Shown here: positions 44,183 to 53,762 of the stretch, one piece after another
Layout of the letters: each line of letters begins with the position of its first letter
Position numbering within the stretch: position 1 is the stretch's first letter
DNA from: Sphingobacterium sp.
GTDB lineage: Bacteria > Bacteroidota > Bacteroidia > Sphingobacteriales > Sphingobacteriaceae
Assembly: GCA_031277685.1 (NCBI GenBank)
Contig: JAITLV010000013.1
Location: forward strand, 1 to 64,000
DNA: 64,000 nucleotides
Reading direction: 5' to 3'
Notes under the pieces: model-generated
What the model saw: only the letters and a program-made list of their open reading frames with translations
The model's database searches: none
Told to the model about the DNA's origin: nothing
Made by a program: the position numbers and the translations under genes

Positions 44183-44785
44183 CTAGTGAGCAGAGTACAA
44201 TGTCATAGCGACAAGAAAAGAGATAATAGAGATAACGAGACCAAACATAAAAATCCAATATGCCGATCTCAACAACTGATATTTTCGCCCCAGCACCACG
44301 CCCTGTGAATAAATATCTTTTGTCAGAACTTCATATAGAAATTCTGAATCATCCATAATTTTTTGTATGCCTTCTTGGTAATCATCAAGTCTCATTTGAT
44401 AAAAGTTTCCAAAAAACAGAAGGTTAGCAGATTTTCGTTCGATCTCTTCCTTTGAAAATTTTCCAGAAGGTATCTTGGGTATTGTAGATAATATAGCCAT
44501 GACCATAGTAGATAAAACAACTGTCGTTAGGATTATTGTAGGCACAATGAATTCCTTGTTTGCATTCATCTTTTCAAATAAAACCGCTATAACGATTGAA
44601 AGGAGGATTGAATTGGCTCTAAGCAAAATATTAGCTTTATTATCAGCCATGTCACTCAATCGTTGATTGTTGGCCGATGTGATGCGAAACATTGTTTGGA
44701 CGCCGCGACCTAATTTATCATATTGTTCCGTTCTAATCTCTTTATTATTTGAGTTAGCTATTTCTGGTTCATTTATATTCTTCAC
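44183..44785 (-). CDS. DUF5706 (Pycsar-effector TM) protein, no cyclase nearby
   Basis: 200 residues. The signature NQRLSDMADNKANILLRANS (46-65 approx.) followed by a membrane helix (SILLSIVIAVLF), a second (IVPTIILTTVVLSTMVMAIL) and a third near the C-terminus (SAYWIFMFGLVISIISFLVA) match the DUF5706/PycTM domain. In Pycsar systems a uridylate cyclase makes cUMP or cCMP on infection and the PycTM effector breaks membrane integrity. No cyclase gene is in this window, so the protein may act with another trigger, as part of a different system, or be an orphan. Confidence 0.75.
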   Translation of the reverse strand: MKNINEPEIANSNNKEIRTEQYDKLGRGVQTMFRITSANNQRLSDMADNKANILLRANSILLSIVIAVLFEKMNANKEFIVPTIILTTVVLSTMVMAILSTIPKIPSGKFSKEEIERKSANLLFFGNFYQMRLDDYQEGIQKIMDDSEFLYEVLTKDIYSQGVVLGRKYQLLRSAYWIFMFGLVISIISFLVAMTLYSAH

Positions 44786-44899
44786 TTTTTTGAAATTAAG
44801 CTTTTTGTTGGTCTACAACATCCGCACAAATCACATATTGATCCATTTTATAAATTTAAAAAATATTTACGACGAACATACTCAAAACTGTCCCTAAAG

Positions 44900-44922
44900 G
44901 AGATTTTCGAAATTAAAATCTC
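44900..44922. repeat. inverted repeat between divergent genes
   Basis: GAGATTTT / AAAATCTC, a perfect 8-bp stem with a 7-base loop, between the DUF5706 and ECF sigma genes, which diverge. Possible operator, or a terminator for spurious transcripts. Confidence 0.4.
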
Positions 44923-45008
44923 TAATAATAAAAAAAATTCATTAATGATTCCTACAAATACTATTTTTACATTCTAGTATAGGACAGTAAACCTTAGCCC
45001 CTTACGAA

Positions 45009-45602
45009 ATGAAAACGTATACTGATTTTACCGAACAAGAACTCGTTCTTCTTTTGAAAAATAGAGATCATTTCGCATTTACCGAAATCTACAACCGCTA
45101 TGCAATGCTTTTGTTTTACAAGGTGAATCAAATGATCCGCGACGAGGAAATTGCGAAAGATATTATACAGGATCTATTTACAGGGCTTTGGGAAAAATCA
45201 GATCTTATCCAAGAAAACAATAACCTATCGGGTTATCTCTATATTATTGCCCGCAATGCCGTTTTAAAATATATTCAATTCAGCAAGATCAAAAATGACT
45301 ACATCAGCTCGCTGGCTCATTATGCCAGCGATGTGTCCTTGGACACCTTGCAGGATATTGGCGAGCGCGAACTGCAGGATGTCATCCAAAAGGAAATTGA
45401 CAAGCTTCCATCAAAAATGAAAGTTATTTTTGAGATGAGCCGCAATGACAACCTCACACATGCGCAAATCGCCGAAAGATTGGGAATATCAGACAAAACA
45501 GTAAAAAAGCAAGTCCAAAACGCACTAAAGAGACTGAAAGATAACCTATCCACCATCGCTCCTATTGGTATTATTATTATCGAACTGGCCAAGCGAAATT
45601 AA
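45009..45602 (+). CDS. ECF sigma-70 factor (FecI-like)
   Basis: 197 residues. Region 2 shows FTEIYNRYAMLLFYKVNQMI, EEIAKDIIQDLFTGLWEK and SGYLYIIARNAVLKYI. Region 4 carries the helix-turn-helix (LPSKMKVIFEMSRNDNLTHA, IAERLGISDKTVKKQV, NALKRLKD). It pairs with the FecR gene 118 bases downstream and would direct RNA polymerase to promoters of the following SusC cluster when the signal is relayed by SusC's STN domain. Bacteroidota carry many such sigma/FecR/SusCD units. Confidence 0.92.
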   Translation: MKTYTDFTEQELVLLLKNRDHFAFTEIYNRYAMLLFYKVNQMIRDEEIAKDIIQDLFTGLWEKSDLIQENNNLSGYLYIIARNAVLKYIQFSKIKNDYISSLAHYASDVSLDTLQDIGERELQDVIQKEIDKLPSKMKVIFEMSRNDNLTHAQIAERLGISDKTVKKQVQNALKRLKDNLSTIAPIGIIIIELAKRN

Positions 45603-45720
45603 TTTTATTAGACTCATTGAGAGACACTTAAGCTTAAAAGTATTTTTTTTCAAAAAAATCTACTCCCTTGGTGCCCTAGAATGCTATTGTATATAAAAGC
45701 GCTAAGAAAAGCTAAAGACT

Positions 45721-46839
45721 ATGAATCGAGAACAGGCTGAGATATTATTGCGGAAATATAGCGAGGGAAATGCCTCCGTTGAGGAAGCTCAGCTGATCGA
45801 AAACTGGTTTCAACAGGAATTCACCAGTCAGGCCGATCCGACAGATCAGCCCAATTATCTTCAGATAAAACAAGAGATGTGGCAACATATTATGGATGAA
45901 GTTGTCCCGACACCAAAAGTTTATACCTGGAAATACCTTGTTGCCGCAGCGATTCTGATCATTTCGATGACAAGTATCCTCTTCTTTAGCCGACAAACCA
46001 CCGTTGTCAAGACAAGGGTCGCTTTGTCGGACAGCATCGTACCCGGTAAGAATAGGGCTATCTTAACCTTAAATGATGGCCGGAAAATAAGTCTCTCCGA
46101 AGCGAAGAATGGGGAACTTGCCCAGCAATCCGGTGTCATTATCCGAAAATCAGCAGATGGTAAGCTCATCTACCAGATCCAGGACAATCTTGTCCCAGCC
46201 AATGCACCCAACTACAACACCATTGAAGCACCGCGTGGGGGACAATGGCAGGTAATCCTGCCCGATGGTTCCAAAGTATACCTCAATGCATTGTCCAGCC
46301 TAACTTTTCCGACCAAATTTGCCAACGACGAACGTAGAGTCGAACTCAAAGGTGAGGGCTATTTTGAGGTTGCTCACAACAAAAAGGCTCCATTCCGTGT
46401 GATCACGGCACAGCAACAGGTTGAAGTCTTGGGTACCCATTTTAATATCATGGCTTATCCAGAAGATAAATTGAGCAAGACGACACTTCTCTCCGGCAGT
46501 GTTAAGGTAACGCAAGCAAAAAATACAAGTCTACTGCAACCAGGGCAGCAAGCACAGGTCTCCACAGCAGGGATCAAAATAACCAATCAGATCGACCTGG
46601 ACGATGTTATCGCCTGGAAAAACGGTTATTTTAAATTTAACGAAAACCTGGAAACAATCATGTCAAAAATAGCACGCTGGTATGAAGTTGAGGTAATTTA
46701 CGAACGCAAACCGGATCCTAATTTCAGGTATCAAGGGGAGATATCGCGTGAAAAAAGCATCCGTGAACTACTAGATATGCTGACCTATATTGGCAATGTA
46801 CGTTTTGAAATCGAAGGAAGGAGGATCATCGTGAAATAA
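45721..46839 (+). CDS. FecR-family anti-sigma sensor
   Basis: 372 residues: a cytoplasmic N-terminus that binds sigma (RKYSEGNASVEEAQLIENWF, about 9-28), one transmembrane helix (about 75-95, YLVAAAILIISMTSILFFS) and a periplasmic FecR domain (GGQWQVILPDGSKVYLNALS, EVLGTHFNIMAYP) followed by the DUF4974 tail (ELLDMLTYIGNVRFEIEGRR). It transmits substrate occupancy of the SusC STN domain to the sigma factor. It is co-transcribed with the sigma gene and lies 190 bases ahead of SusC. Confidence 0.94.
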   Translation: MNREQAEILLRKYSEGNASVEEAQLIENWFQQEFTSQADPTDQPNYLQIKQEMWQHIMDEVVPTPKVYTWKYLVAAAILIISMTSILFFSRQTTVVKTRVALSDSIVPGKNRAILTLNDGRKISLSEAKNGELAQQSGVIIRKSADGKLIYQIQDNLVPANAPNYNTIEAPRGGQWQVILPDGSKVYLNALSSLTFPTKFANDERRVELKGEGYFEVAHNKKAPFRVITAQQQVEVLGTHFNIMAYPEDKLSKTTLLSGSVKVTQAKNTSLLQPGQQAQVSTAGIKITNQIDLDDVIAWKNGYFKFNENLETIMSKIARWYEVEVIYERKPDPNFRYQGEISREKSIRELLDMLTYIGNVRFEIEGRRIIVK

Positions 46840-46966
46840 CCAATAAACAAACCTAAATTAGAACGAAAAAAAGTCAACTGTGCGGGAACACAGCTGACCG
46901 AAGTCGGGATAAGTAATCAAATTAATCAAGCAATCAATACTCACCAGACAAACAAACTTAGGCAAT

Positions 46967-47005
46967 ATTGCACAATAATGCAATAAGGGCCATCATCACC
47001 CCCTA
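46967..47005 (+). promoter_or_regulatory. two-hairpin leader element ahead of susC
   Basis: ATTGCA, CAATAA, TGCAAT (46967-46984), then AAGGG and a second possible stem AGGG...CCCT ending near 47004. The same arrangement recurs ahead of the ABC/MutS/M16 block at 52674. It lies 25-63 bases before the SusC start codon, inside the likely leader. Confidence 0.55.
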
Positions 47006-47029
47006 AGTCATTGTCCTAACCATGATGGT

Positions 47030-50000
47030 ATGTTTAACAAATTAACTAACCATTTTATATCCTATGGATATATTAAACGAATTTTGCTAATGATACGGCT
47101 GACCGCCATCCTATTAACAGCTACATTGATGCAAGTAAGCGCCCATACCTTTGGCCAGCGCATCAGCCTAGATTTAAAAAATAAATCCCTGCCGGATGTT
47201 GTCAAAGAAATCCGCCAGCAGAGCGACTATGACTTTTTATTCGGTGCAAACCTGACAAATTCGGTACAACCTATTACCGTTTCCGTTCGAAATGCCACGA
47301 TAGAACAGACCTTAGCCCTATGTTTTGACAATCAGCCCGTCAGTTATAAGATTGAAAATAAAACTGTATTGTTAAAACTAAAATCACCTGAAACAGCTCA
47401 GCAACTAACAGCAAGCTACGTCCAACAAGGTGGAAAGGTATTTGGCGTGGTCTACAATCTGAAAGACGAGCCATTAGCTGGTGCTTCTATTTCCGTCAAA
47501 AGAAAAAACAACAGCGCCGTTTCCAACTATCGGGGCGAATTTATTCTTAAAAATGTTCTGGATGGGGATTTAGTTACCGTTTCCTATATGGGTTACGTAA
47601 GTAAGGAACTACGAGTTGAAGGTCCAACACTCAAAGTTGTTCTTATCGAAAGTAATTCCAAACTCGATGAAATCCAGGTCATGGCCTACGGAAAGACCAG
47701 CAAGCGCTATTCCACGGGAAATATTACTACCATCACAGCTAAGGAGCTGGAGCGACAACCGGTGATGAATCCTTTGATGGCTCTTGTGGGAAAGGTACCA
47801 AATATGATCATTACTCCTATCACAGGACATGCTAGTGGCGCAGTCAAGGTTGAAATTCGCGGACGGGGTGTCATAAATTCTCAACTCCCCTCTGAACCGC
47901 TTTACATTATAGATGGTAATCCATTTACATATTTGAGTATTAACGGCCAGTCTAATTATGAAACTGGCTCTATGGGGGCAATTCAAAGCAGTTCCTTTTT
48001 TAATATAACGAATGGACAAAGCCCACTATTTAATATTAACCCCGCCAACATTGAAAGTATAGAGGTACTCAAAGATGCGGACGCAACTGCCATTTATGGT
48101 TCCAGGGGGGCGAATGGTGTTATCATCATTACTACAAAAAAAGGAAAATCCGGCCCAACCCGTATCAGCGCCAATGTATCGCAGGGCATTAATAAAGTCA
48201 TCCGTAAATGGGATCTGCTCGATACAAAAGACTACGTAAAGATGCGAAAAGAAGCCTTTAAAAATGATGGGATAGAACCGACCATTGCTAATGCTCCCGA
48301 TCTGATGGTCTGGGATACCACACGTTATACCGATTGGCAAAAAGAGCTTTTGAGTGGTGTTGGCAAAGTAACTACTGTTAATCTGGATATTTCTGGTGGT
48401 GATAATAACAGTCAATTCCGCATTAGCCCCAGTTACAACAGGTCAACGGATATAATGACAATAAGTGGTTCCAACCAACGAGCTTCTATGCTGGCAAGTA
48501 TCAATAATGCATCTCTCAACAATCGGCTGAAGACTAATATGCAAATCATGTATGCCTATTCACAGGTCAACACAAGGAATATGGTAGCGAACGTTCTCAT
48601 CCCGCCCAATGCCCCTGCCATTTATGACCAGGATGGCAATCTGAATTACAAGGAATGGAATGATGCCGGATTAATCGGGTTCCCCTTTGGTGGCTTGGCC
48701 CAAAGCTCTCTTTATACAACAAAAACATTGACTTCGAGTTTAAACATATTCTACGAACTTATGAACGGCCTACAGATCGGTACGTTGCTAGGCTACAACA
48801 ACAGCCATAACAACACTAGAAACATGGCTCCTATTTCATCGATGAATCCAATAGATAACCCTACCGGTTACATGGATATCGGACTCAGTGATAACCAAAA
48901 CTGGAATATCGAACCGCAGCTAAATTATACCCGACCACTGGGATCGGGCACGCTATCTGTATTTTTGGGCGGTACATTGACCAATAACACGACCAACTCT
49001 CAAACGACTATAGGACAGGGTTATGATGATGACAATCTACTGGGTACCATAGATATGGCACCTGTCAAATCAATGATGACCAGATATGGAGAATACAGAT
49101 ACGCTGCGGTATCAGCGCGAGTAAATTTTCAAACCCAAAAATATGGGATCAACCTGAGCGGCAGACGGGATGGCTCATCACGATTCGGTCCCGGTAAACG
49201 TTTCGGCTCCTTCGGTGCAATCGGTCTGTTCTGGATAGCATCCGAAGAAGAATGGATCAAAAAAGTGCTCCCTACCCCTGTCAGCTTTCTTAAATTCAGA
49301 GGAAGCTACGGTATTACAGGTAGTGACGGAGTTCCTGACTATGGCTATCTCTCGCTCTGGTCAAATAAAAAAAACGGTTGGCCTTTATTTCCTTATGGCG
49401 GTATAACTCCATTGGTACCACAATTTGCCGTCAATTCCAACTACCAATGGCAGACGGACCACAAGCTGGAGCTCGCTACTGAGCTAGGCTTCTTCGAAAA
49501 TAGACTGACCTTAGAGTTGGCCTATTATAGGAACAGGGTTGGAAATCAGCTAACGGCTTATCCAACCCCGATGTACACCGGATTTACAGAGGTCACGGCC
49601 AATTGGCCGGCCACCCTGCAAAACAGCGGTTGGGAATTTAAGGTCAATTTTGAGCTGATGAAAAAAGCAGATTTTAGCTGGACGATGAATATCAATGGCG
49701 GATGGAATAAAAATATCCTGTTAAAATATCCGGATTTAGCCCTGTCACCGTATGCCTCTAGATATAGAATAGGTAAATCAGTCAACGATGTACACCTGTA
49801 TCATTACATCGGTATCGATCCGATGACCGGCAAGTATGCCTTCGAAGATTATAACAAAAACGGTTACATTGATAACAACAGTGAACTTGGAACCGATGAC
49901 CGGTATATAATTCGCAACATGGATCCTAAATTCACAGGCAATATGATGCATACTTTAGCTTACAAGAACTTATCGCTTTCATTTGCCTTCTTCTATAAAA

Positions 50001-50383
50001 ATGCGTACGGACGCGATCCTTATCTGAACACTAATGAAAGAGCTGGCACCATGACCAATATACCATATGAAATATTTAATAACCGCTGGCAGCGTCCAGG
50101 GGATAACGCAGCTTATACCAAACTGACAGCCAACAGCAATGAGAACTCCTTTATAACAGAATCAGATATCAGCTTTACAGATGCATCCTTTCTTCGGCTT
50201 CAAAATGTAGCACTATACTACAAGCTTCCCGAACAAATTATGAAAGGCAAACAGCTTAGTATTCATCTCAACGCGCAGAATCTCTGGTTATTGACTAAGT
50301 ATAAAGGAATAGACCCTGAAATACAAGGCGTTGGCATGCCTACCCAAAGAACAATAACAGCGGGCTTATCATTAACTTTTTAA
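47030..50383 (+). CDS. SusC/RagA-type TonB-dependent transporter with STN domain
   Basis: 1117 residues. After a long signal region (TM-like RLTAILLTATLMQVSA) comes the STN signalling domain (about 42-120, ISLDLKNKSLPDVVKEIRQQ), a carboxypeptidase-like sandwich (VFGVVYNLKDEPLAGASISV), the plug (RQPVMNPLMALVGKVPNMII, SIEVLKDADATAIYGSRGAN, VIIITTKKGK) and the barrel ending TQRTITAGLSLTF. STN means it can also trigger the FecR/sigma pair. It would import an oligomeric substrate with the SusD lipoprotein. The distance to SusD is 10 bases. Confidence 0.95.
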   Translation: MFNKLTNHFISYGYIKRILLMIRLTAILLTATLMQVSAHTFGQRISLDLKNKSLPDVVKEIRQQSDYDFLFGANLTNSVQPITVSVRNATIEQTLALCFDNQPVSYKIENKTVLLKLKSPETAQQLTASYVQQGGKVFGVVYNLKDEPLAGASISVKRKNNSAVSNYRGEFILKNVLDGDLVTVSYMGYVSKELRVEGPTLKVVLIESNSKLDEIQVMAYGKTSKRYSTGNITTITAKELERQPVMNPLMALVGKVPNMIITPITGHASGAVKVEIRGRGVINSQLPSEPLYIIDGNPFTYLSINGQSNYETGSMGAIQSSSFFNITNGQSPLFNINPANIESIEVLKDADATAIYGSRGANGVIIITTKKGKSGPTRISANVSQGINKVIRKWDLLDTKDYVKMRKEAFKNDGIEPTIANAPDLMVWDTTRYTDWQKELLSGVGKVTTVNLDISGGDNNSQFRISPSYNRSTDIMTISGSNQRASMLASINNASLNNRLKTNMQIMYAYSQVNTRNMVANVLIPPNAPAIYDQDGNLNYKEWNDAGLIGFPFGGLAQSSLYTTKTLTSSLNIFYELMNGLQIGTLLGYNNSHNNTRNMAPISSMNPIDNPTGYMDIGLSDNQNWNIEPQLNYTRPLGSGTLSVFLGGTLTNNTTNSQTTIGQGYDDDNLLGTIDMAPVKSMMTRYGEYRYAAVSARVNFQTQKYGINLSGRRDGSSRFGPGKRFGSFGAIGLFWIASEEEWIKKVLPTPVSFLKFRGSYGITGSDGVPDYGYLSLWSNKKNGWPLFPYGGITPLVPQFAVNSNYQWQTDHKLELATELGFFENRLTLELAYYRNRVGNQLTAYPTPMYTGFTEVTANWPATLQNSGWEFKVNFELMKKADFSWTMNINGGWNKNILLKYPDLALSPYASRYRIGKSVNDVHLYHYIGIDPMTGKYAFEDYNKNGYIDNNSELGTDDRYIIRNMDPKFTGNMMHTLAYKNLSLSFAFFYKNAYGRDPYLNTNERAGTMTNIPYEIFNNRWQRPGDNAAYTKLTANSNENSFITESDISFTDASFLRLQNVALYYKLPEQIMKGKQLSIHLNAQNLWLLTKYKGIDPEIQGVGMPTQRTITAGLSLTF

Positions 50384-50393
50384 TCTACTCCTT

Positions 50394-51821
50394 ATGTTAA
50401 AATTAATTGCATTCAGATTGATCGGCTTTGCTACAATGTTAAGCCTCTTGTCCTGCGAAAAATTTTTGGAAATAAAAGATCCAAAAGACTCATTGACAAC
50501 TCAGAAGGTCTTTAATAACGATAAACAGGCCATAGGAGCCATGATGGGCGTATATTCTCAAATGATAAACAGGGAGACCCTATATTCTGTCGAACTCAAC
50601 CAGAGTGCAAAAAAATCGGCTGATGAAATGAATCTGATACTGGCTCCAAGCGACAACTACTACCGTAACAACCTGACAATAAACGATTATACCAGTGGTA
50701 TCTGGAAAACTGCTTATGAGGCAATCTACGGATGTAATGCGGTACTGGAAGGGATTTCCGAGTCTACTTCAATAGAACTGACAGCCCCCATACGAAGACA
50801 GTTAACTGCTGAGGCTATTTTTACACGCGCTTTTTCCTACTTCTATCTGATCAATACCTATGGAGATGTACCACTAATCTTAACCAGCAATCTGGTAAAA
50901 AACCAAAATAAAGCACGTACTCCCGTAGCGGAGATTTACGAGCAGATCGTAAACGATCTCACGGCAGCAATACCCGATCTGCCTGTAGAATATCCCGTCC
51001 TCAACGGTCAGGTCAGCCGTATACGTCCCAGTCGTTGGGCGGCAAAAGCCTTACTGGCCCGAGTATTTTTGTATACCAAGCAATATCCTCAAGCCATCGT
51101 AGAAGCTGGTGATATACTCAGTAAAAACGATATCTTCGCATTGGAAAAAAATGATATCAATACTGTCTTCCTTAAAAACAGCAAAGAAGCCATCTGGCAA
51201 TTACAACCTGATCCAAGCGATAATCTGTGGGGAAATAAGCTTAAAGACGCAGATCTGCCCAACCCTTTACACACTGGCCCCTCCAATGACCTGTCCAGCA
51301 GTCTGCTGAATGCTTTTGAACCTGGCGACATTCGCCGAAAAAACTGGATAGACAGTACCCGGTTTTCCGCTCAGAACAAGGAAATCACCACGCATTTCGT
51401 CTATAAATACAAAGTCGGTCTGCACAATAAAACAGTCGGTATGGATGGCCCCGAATACCATATGGTTATCCGTCTGGCGGAAGTCTATCTCATTCGTGCC
51501 GAAGCCTATATTATGAACAATGAACTCGAAAAAGGAATCGCAGATCTCAATAGTATCCGAAAACGTGCGCAGATCCCTCCTTTACAGACAAATTTAACAC
51601 AGGAGAAAGCGATAACCGCAGTAGCCAAGGAACGACAGACAGAACTTTTTGGAGAATGGGGACACCGCTGGCTAGACCTGAAACGTACAGGCAAAGCCGA
51701 AGCTGTCCTTTCTGCCATCCCCGCCAAACAGCCCTGGAGAGGTAGTTATCAATTGTTATACCCGCTTCCTCTGGAAGAATTAAAGCGGGCACCCGCATTA
51801 CGCCAAAATCCGGGCTATTAA
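50394..51821 (+). CDS. SusD/RagB-family nutrient-binding lipoprotein
   Basis: 475 residues with a lipoprotein signal; lipobox SLLSC, Cys21. The typical opening KFLEIKDPKDSLTTQKVFNN, TPR-like helices (AEAIFTRAFSYFYLINTYGD, WAAKALLARVFLYTKQYPQA) and the C-terminal RLAEVYLIRAEAYI, DLNSIRKRAQIPPL, ERQTELFGEWGHRWLDLKRT are the family pattern. It forms the lid over SusC that captures ligand on the cell surface. The sequence does not identify the ligand; RagB-type homologues bind peptides, SusD-type bind glycans. Confidence 0.95.
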   Translation: MLKLIAFRLIGFATMLSLLSCEKFLEIKDPKDSLTTQKVFNNDKQAIGAMMGVYSQMINRETLYSVELNQSAKKSADEMNLILAPSDNYYRNNLTINDYTSGIWKTAYEAIYGCNAVLEGISESTSIELTAPIRRQLTAEAIFTRAFSYFYLINTYGDVPLILTSNLVKNQNKARTPVAEIYEQIVNDLTAAIPDLPVEYPVLNGQVSRIRPSRWAAKALLARVFLYTKQYPQAIVEAGDILSKNDIFALEKNDINTVFLKNSKEAIWQLQPDPSDNLWGNKLKDADLPNPLHTGPSNDLSSSLLNAFEPGDIRRKNWIDSTRFSAQNKEITTHFVYKYKVGLHNKTVGMDGPEYHMVIRLAEVYLIRAEAYIMNNELEKGIADLNSIRKRAQIPPLQTNLTQEKAITAVAKERQTELFGEWGHRWLDLKRTGKAEAVLSAIPAKQPWRGSYQLLYPLPLEELKRAPALRQNPGY

Positions 51822-51849
51822 TAATCTGTCATTTTCTAATATTACTCAA

Positions 51850-52602
51850 ATGAAAAAAAATCCTTCCATATATCCGTTTATGCTGATGATGATCGCATTC
51901 ATAGCCTGCAACAAGAATCCGGAACCCGAATTAAATGCTTCATTGACATTGGTCAATGCTGTTTCTGATCAGGATTCTTTGCTTCCTGTATTTGACAGTG
52001 CCGCCTTTGAAAGTGCAGCGAGGCTAAAAGGAAATATTTTGCAGTATCGAAACTATGTCCCAGCTAATCACTTAACAGTATTGGCCAAAACACATACGGT
52101 TTTATTTTATCCATTCACCGCTCAAAAAAAAGAAACACCAATTACAACTGTAAACTTCCAAGCAACAGCAAACGACGCGCACACCATCATTGTGCTCGGA
52201 ACGAAAGCAAATCCCGATCATATCCTGCTCAATGGGCTTCCTCCTTTTCATGAAAGATCGGATAGCACCTTCGGTATTCGTTTTGTCAATGCTGCACCTG
52301 ATAAAAAAGGAATACGTATACAGATCACAAGTGCTGGCACCCAACAAAACCCAATCGATTTAACTTTCAAAGAAAAAAGCTCCTATCTGACAGTCAGCGC
52401 GCTTTCAGAAGTTTCGGATATGACGATTTCAGTCTTAGACCAAGCTACAGGAGCCTTGATTAAACAATATACTTTAGTCAATGAGAATGATCCGGGGACA
52501 GACCGTAATCGCTGGCGCTACAAAAACTTCACCTTTGTCTGGCTCCCGAAAAATAAAAACGGAACATGGGCCGATAGCCCGTTTTTAATACAGGACTTCT
52601 GA
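51850..52602 (+). CDS. DUF4397-like lipoprotein
   Basis: 250 residues with a lipobox-like MIAFIAC (Cys20). The beta-rich fold with repeats beginning LTLVNAVSDQDSLLPV and IRFVNAAPDKKGIRIQ resembles DUF4397, a surface-adhesion-like domain that follows SusD in several Bacteroidota loci. It starts 28 bases after the SusD stop, so it is part of the same transcript. Function unknown; probably an extra surface ligand-binding lipoprotein. Confidence 0.6.
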   Translation: MKKNPSIYPFMLMMIAFIACNKNPEPELNASLTLVNAVSDQDSLLPVFDSAAFESAARLKGNILQYRNYVPANHLTVLAKTHTVLFYPFTAQKKETPITTVNFQATANDAHTIIVLGTKANPDHILLNGLPPFHERSDSTFGIRFVNAAPDKKGIRIQITSAGTQQNPIDLTFKEKSSYLTVSALSEVSDMTISVLDQATGALIKQYTLVNENDPGTDRNRWRYKNFTFVWLPKNKNGTWADSPFLIQDF

Positions 52603-52673
52603 TGAAATAACAACATATACCGAACAGCCCGATTGATAGACAGGGGTAAAGACAGTCACTAAGGCTTCAATTT

Positions 52674-52712
52674 ATTGCACCAAAATCGTGCGATAAGGGA
52701 TGTTTCGTCCCT
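52674..52712 (+). promoter_or_regulatory. two-hairpin leader element ahead of ABC block
   Basis: ATTGCAC, CAAAATC, GTGCGAT (52674-52694, one G-T pair), then AAGGGATGTTTCGTCCCT, whose ends pair as AGGGA/TCCCT, followed by a run of As. It repeats the arrangement seen ahead of susC. It lies 80-120 bases before the ATPase start. Confidence 0.55.
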
Positions 52713-52793
52713 AAAAAAAGAGCTAAAGCATCAGAAACCGTCTGTCTCAGGGTAATAATTTTAATAATAAAAACCTCAAAACAAACACATTAC

Positions 52794-53717
52794 ATGGAAC
52801 CAATCGTACGAATCAGCGGACTATCACATCGGTACAGCACGACCTGGGCTATCCGGGATATCAATTTTGAAATCCCCCGCCGGGGGATACTCGGACTCCT
52901 GGGATCCAATGGTGCGGGTAAGTCAACCACCATGAATATCCTCTGTGGCGTATTGACGCCGACTACCGGTGAGATCATCATTGATGGTATCAATCTCAGC
53001 AAAGCCCCACAACGTGCCAAGCAAGAAATTGGATTCTTGCCCCAAACACCACCACTGTATATGGATTTGACCGTCGACGAATACCTCAGACATGCCGCCA
53101 TCCTACGCACTATTCCCTCCAAGCAGGTTAATGCCGCACTGACGGAAGTCAAAGAAAAATGCGGTTTGAACAGCGTCCATAAAAGACTGATTAAAAACCT
53201 TTCCGGTGGATACAAACAGCGTGTCGGCATCGCACAGGCCATCATCCACAAACCCAAACTGGTGGTATTTGACGAACCAACCAACGGGCTGGATCCCAAT
53301 CAGATCATTGAAGTACGCGCATTGATCAAAGAGATCGCTACCGAACGCGCTGTCATCCTGTCGACCCATATCCTGACCGAAGTCCAATACCTCTGTCAGG
53401 ACATCGTGATGATTGATAGCGGACGAATCGTTTTCGCCGATAGCATGGAGGCTTTTGACAACTATATTGCACCACACAGCATGCTGGCCACCATGTTACA
53501 GTCACCGCCGCTGGAGATCCTACGGGCCATCCCCGGAATCTCTCGGGTCGATAGTTTAACGGACAAGCAATATAGGCTTTTCTTTAACGGCGACCGTCAG
53601 GTCGCAGAAATGCTGATACTGGAGAGCGCAAAAAATGGCTGGCGTCTTTCCGAACTGCAGCTGGAAAAAAACTCGTTGGACGAGACATTTGCACAATTAT
53701 CCCGCTATACCAAATAA
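52794..53717 (+). CDS. ABC transporter ATPase, GldA-like
   Basis: 307 residues: Walker A GSNGAGKST at 37-45, signature LSGGYKQ at 136-142, Walker B LVVFDEP at 156-162 and switch histidine in ILSTHILTE. A 75-residue C-terminal extension (SMEAFDNYIAP to the end) resembles the substrate-specific tail of GldA-type ATPases. It would drive the GldF/GldG-type permeases encoded next (46 bases) and at the end of the cluster. In Flavobacteria GldA/GldF/GldG are needed for gliding; these are paralogues with a separate context. Confidence 0.92.
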   Translation: MEPIVRISGLSHRYSTTWAIRDINFEIPRRGILGLLGSNGAGKSTTMNILCGVLTPTTGEIIIDGINLSKAPQRAKQEIGFLPQTPPLYMDLTVDEYLRHAAILRTIPSKQVNAALTEVKEKCGLNSVHKRLIKNLSGGYKQRVGIAQAIIHKPKLVVFDEPTNGLDPNQIIEVRALIKEIATERAVILSTHILTEVQYLCQDIVMIDSGRIVFADSMEAFDNYIAPHSMLATMLQSPPLEILRAIPGISRVDSLTDKQYRLFFNGDRQVAEMLILESAKNGWRLSELQLEKNSLDETFAQLSRYTK

Positions 53718-53762
53718 ATCCATGTCCTTGAAAAAATAGGCATTCATGAACAATTTTTAGAG

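Noticed and set aside
46900..47029. Riboswitch or attenuator ahead of susC
   Set aside because: The two-hairpin motif is reported, but it matches no riboswitch class that I know, so I did not name it as one.
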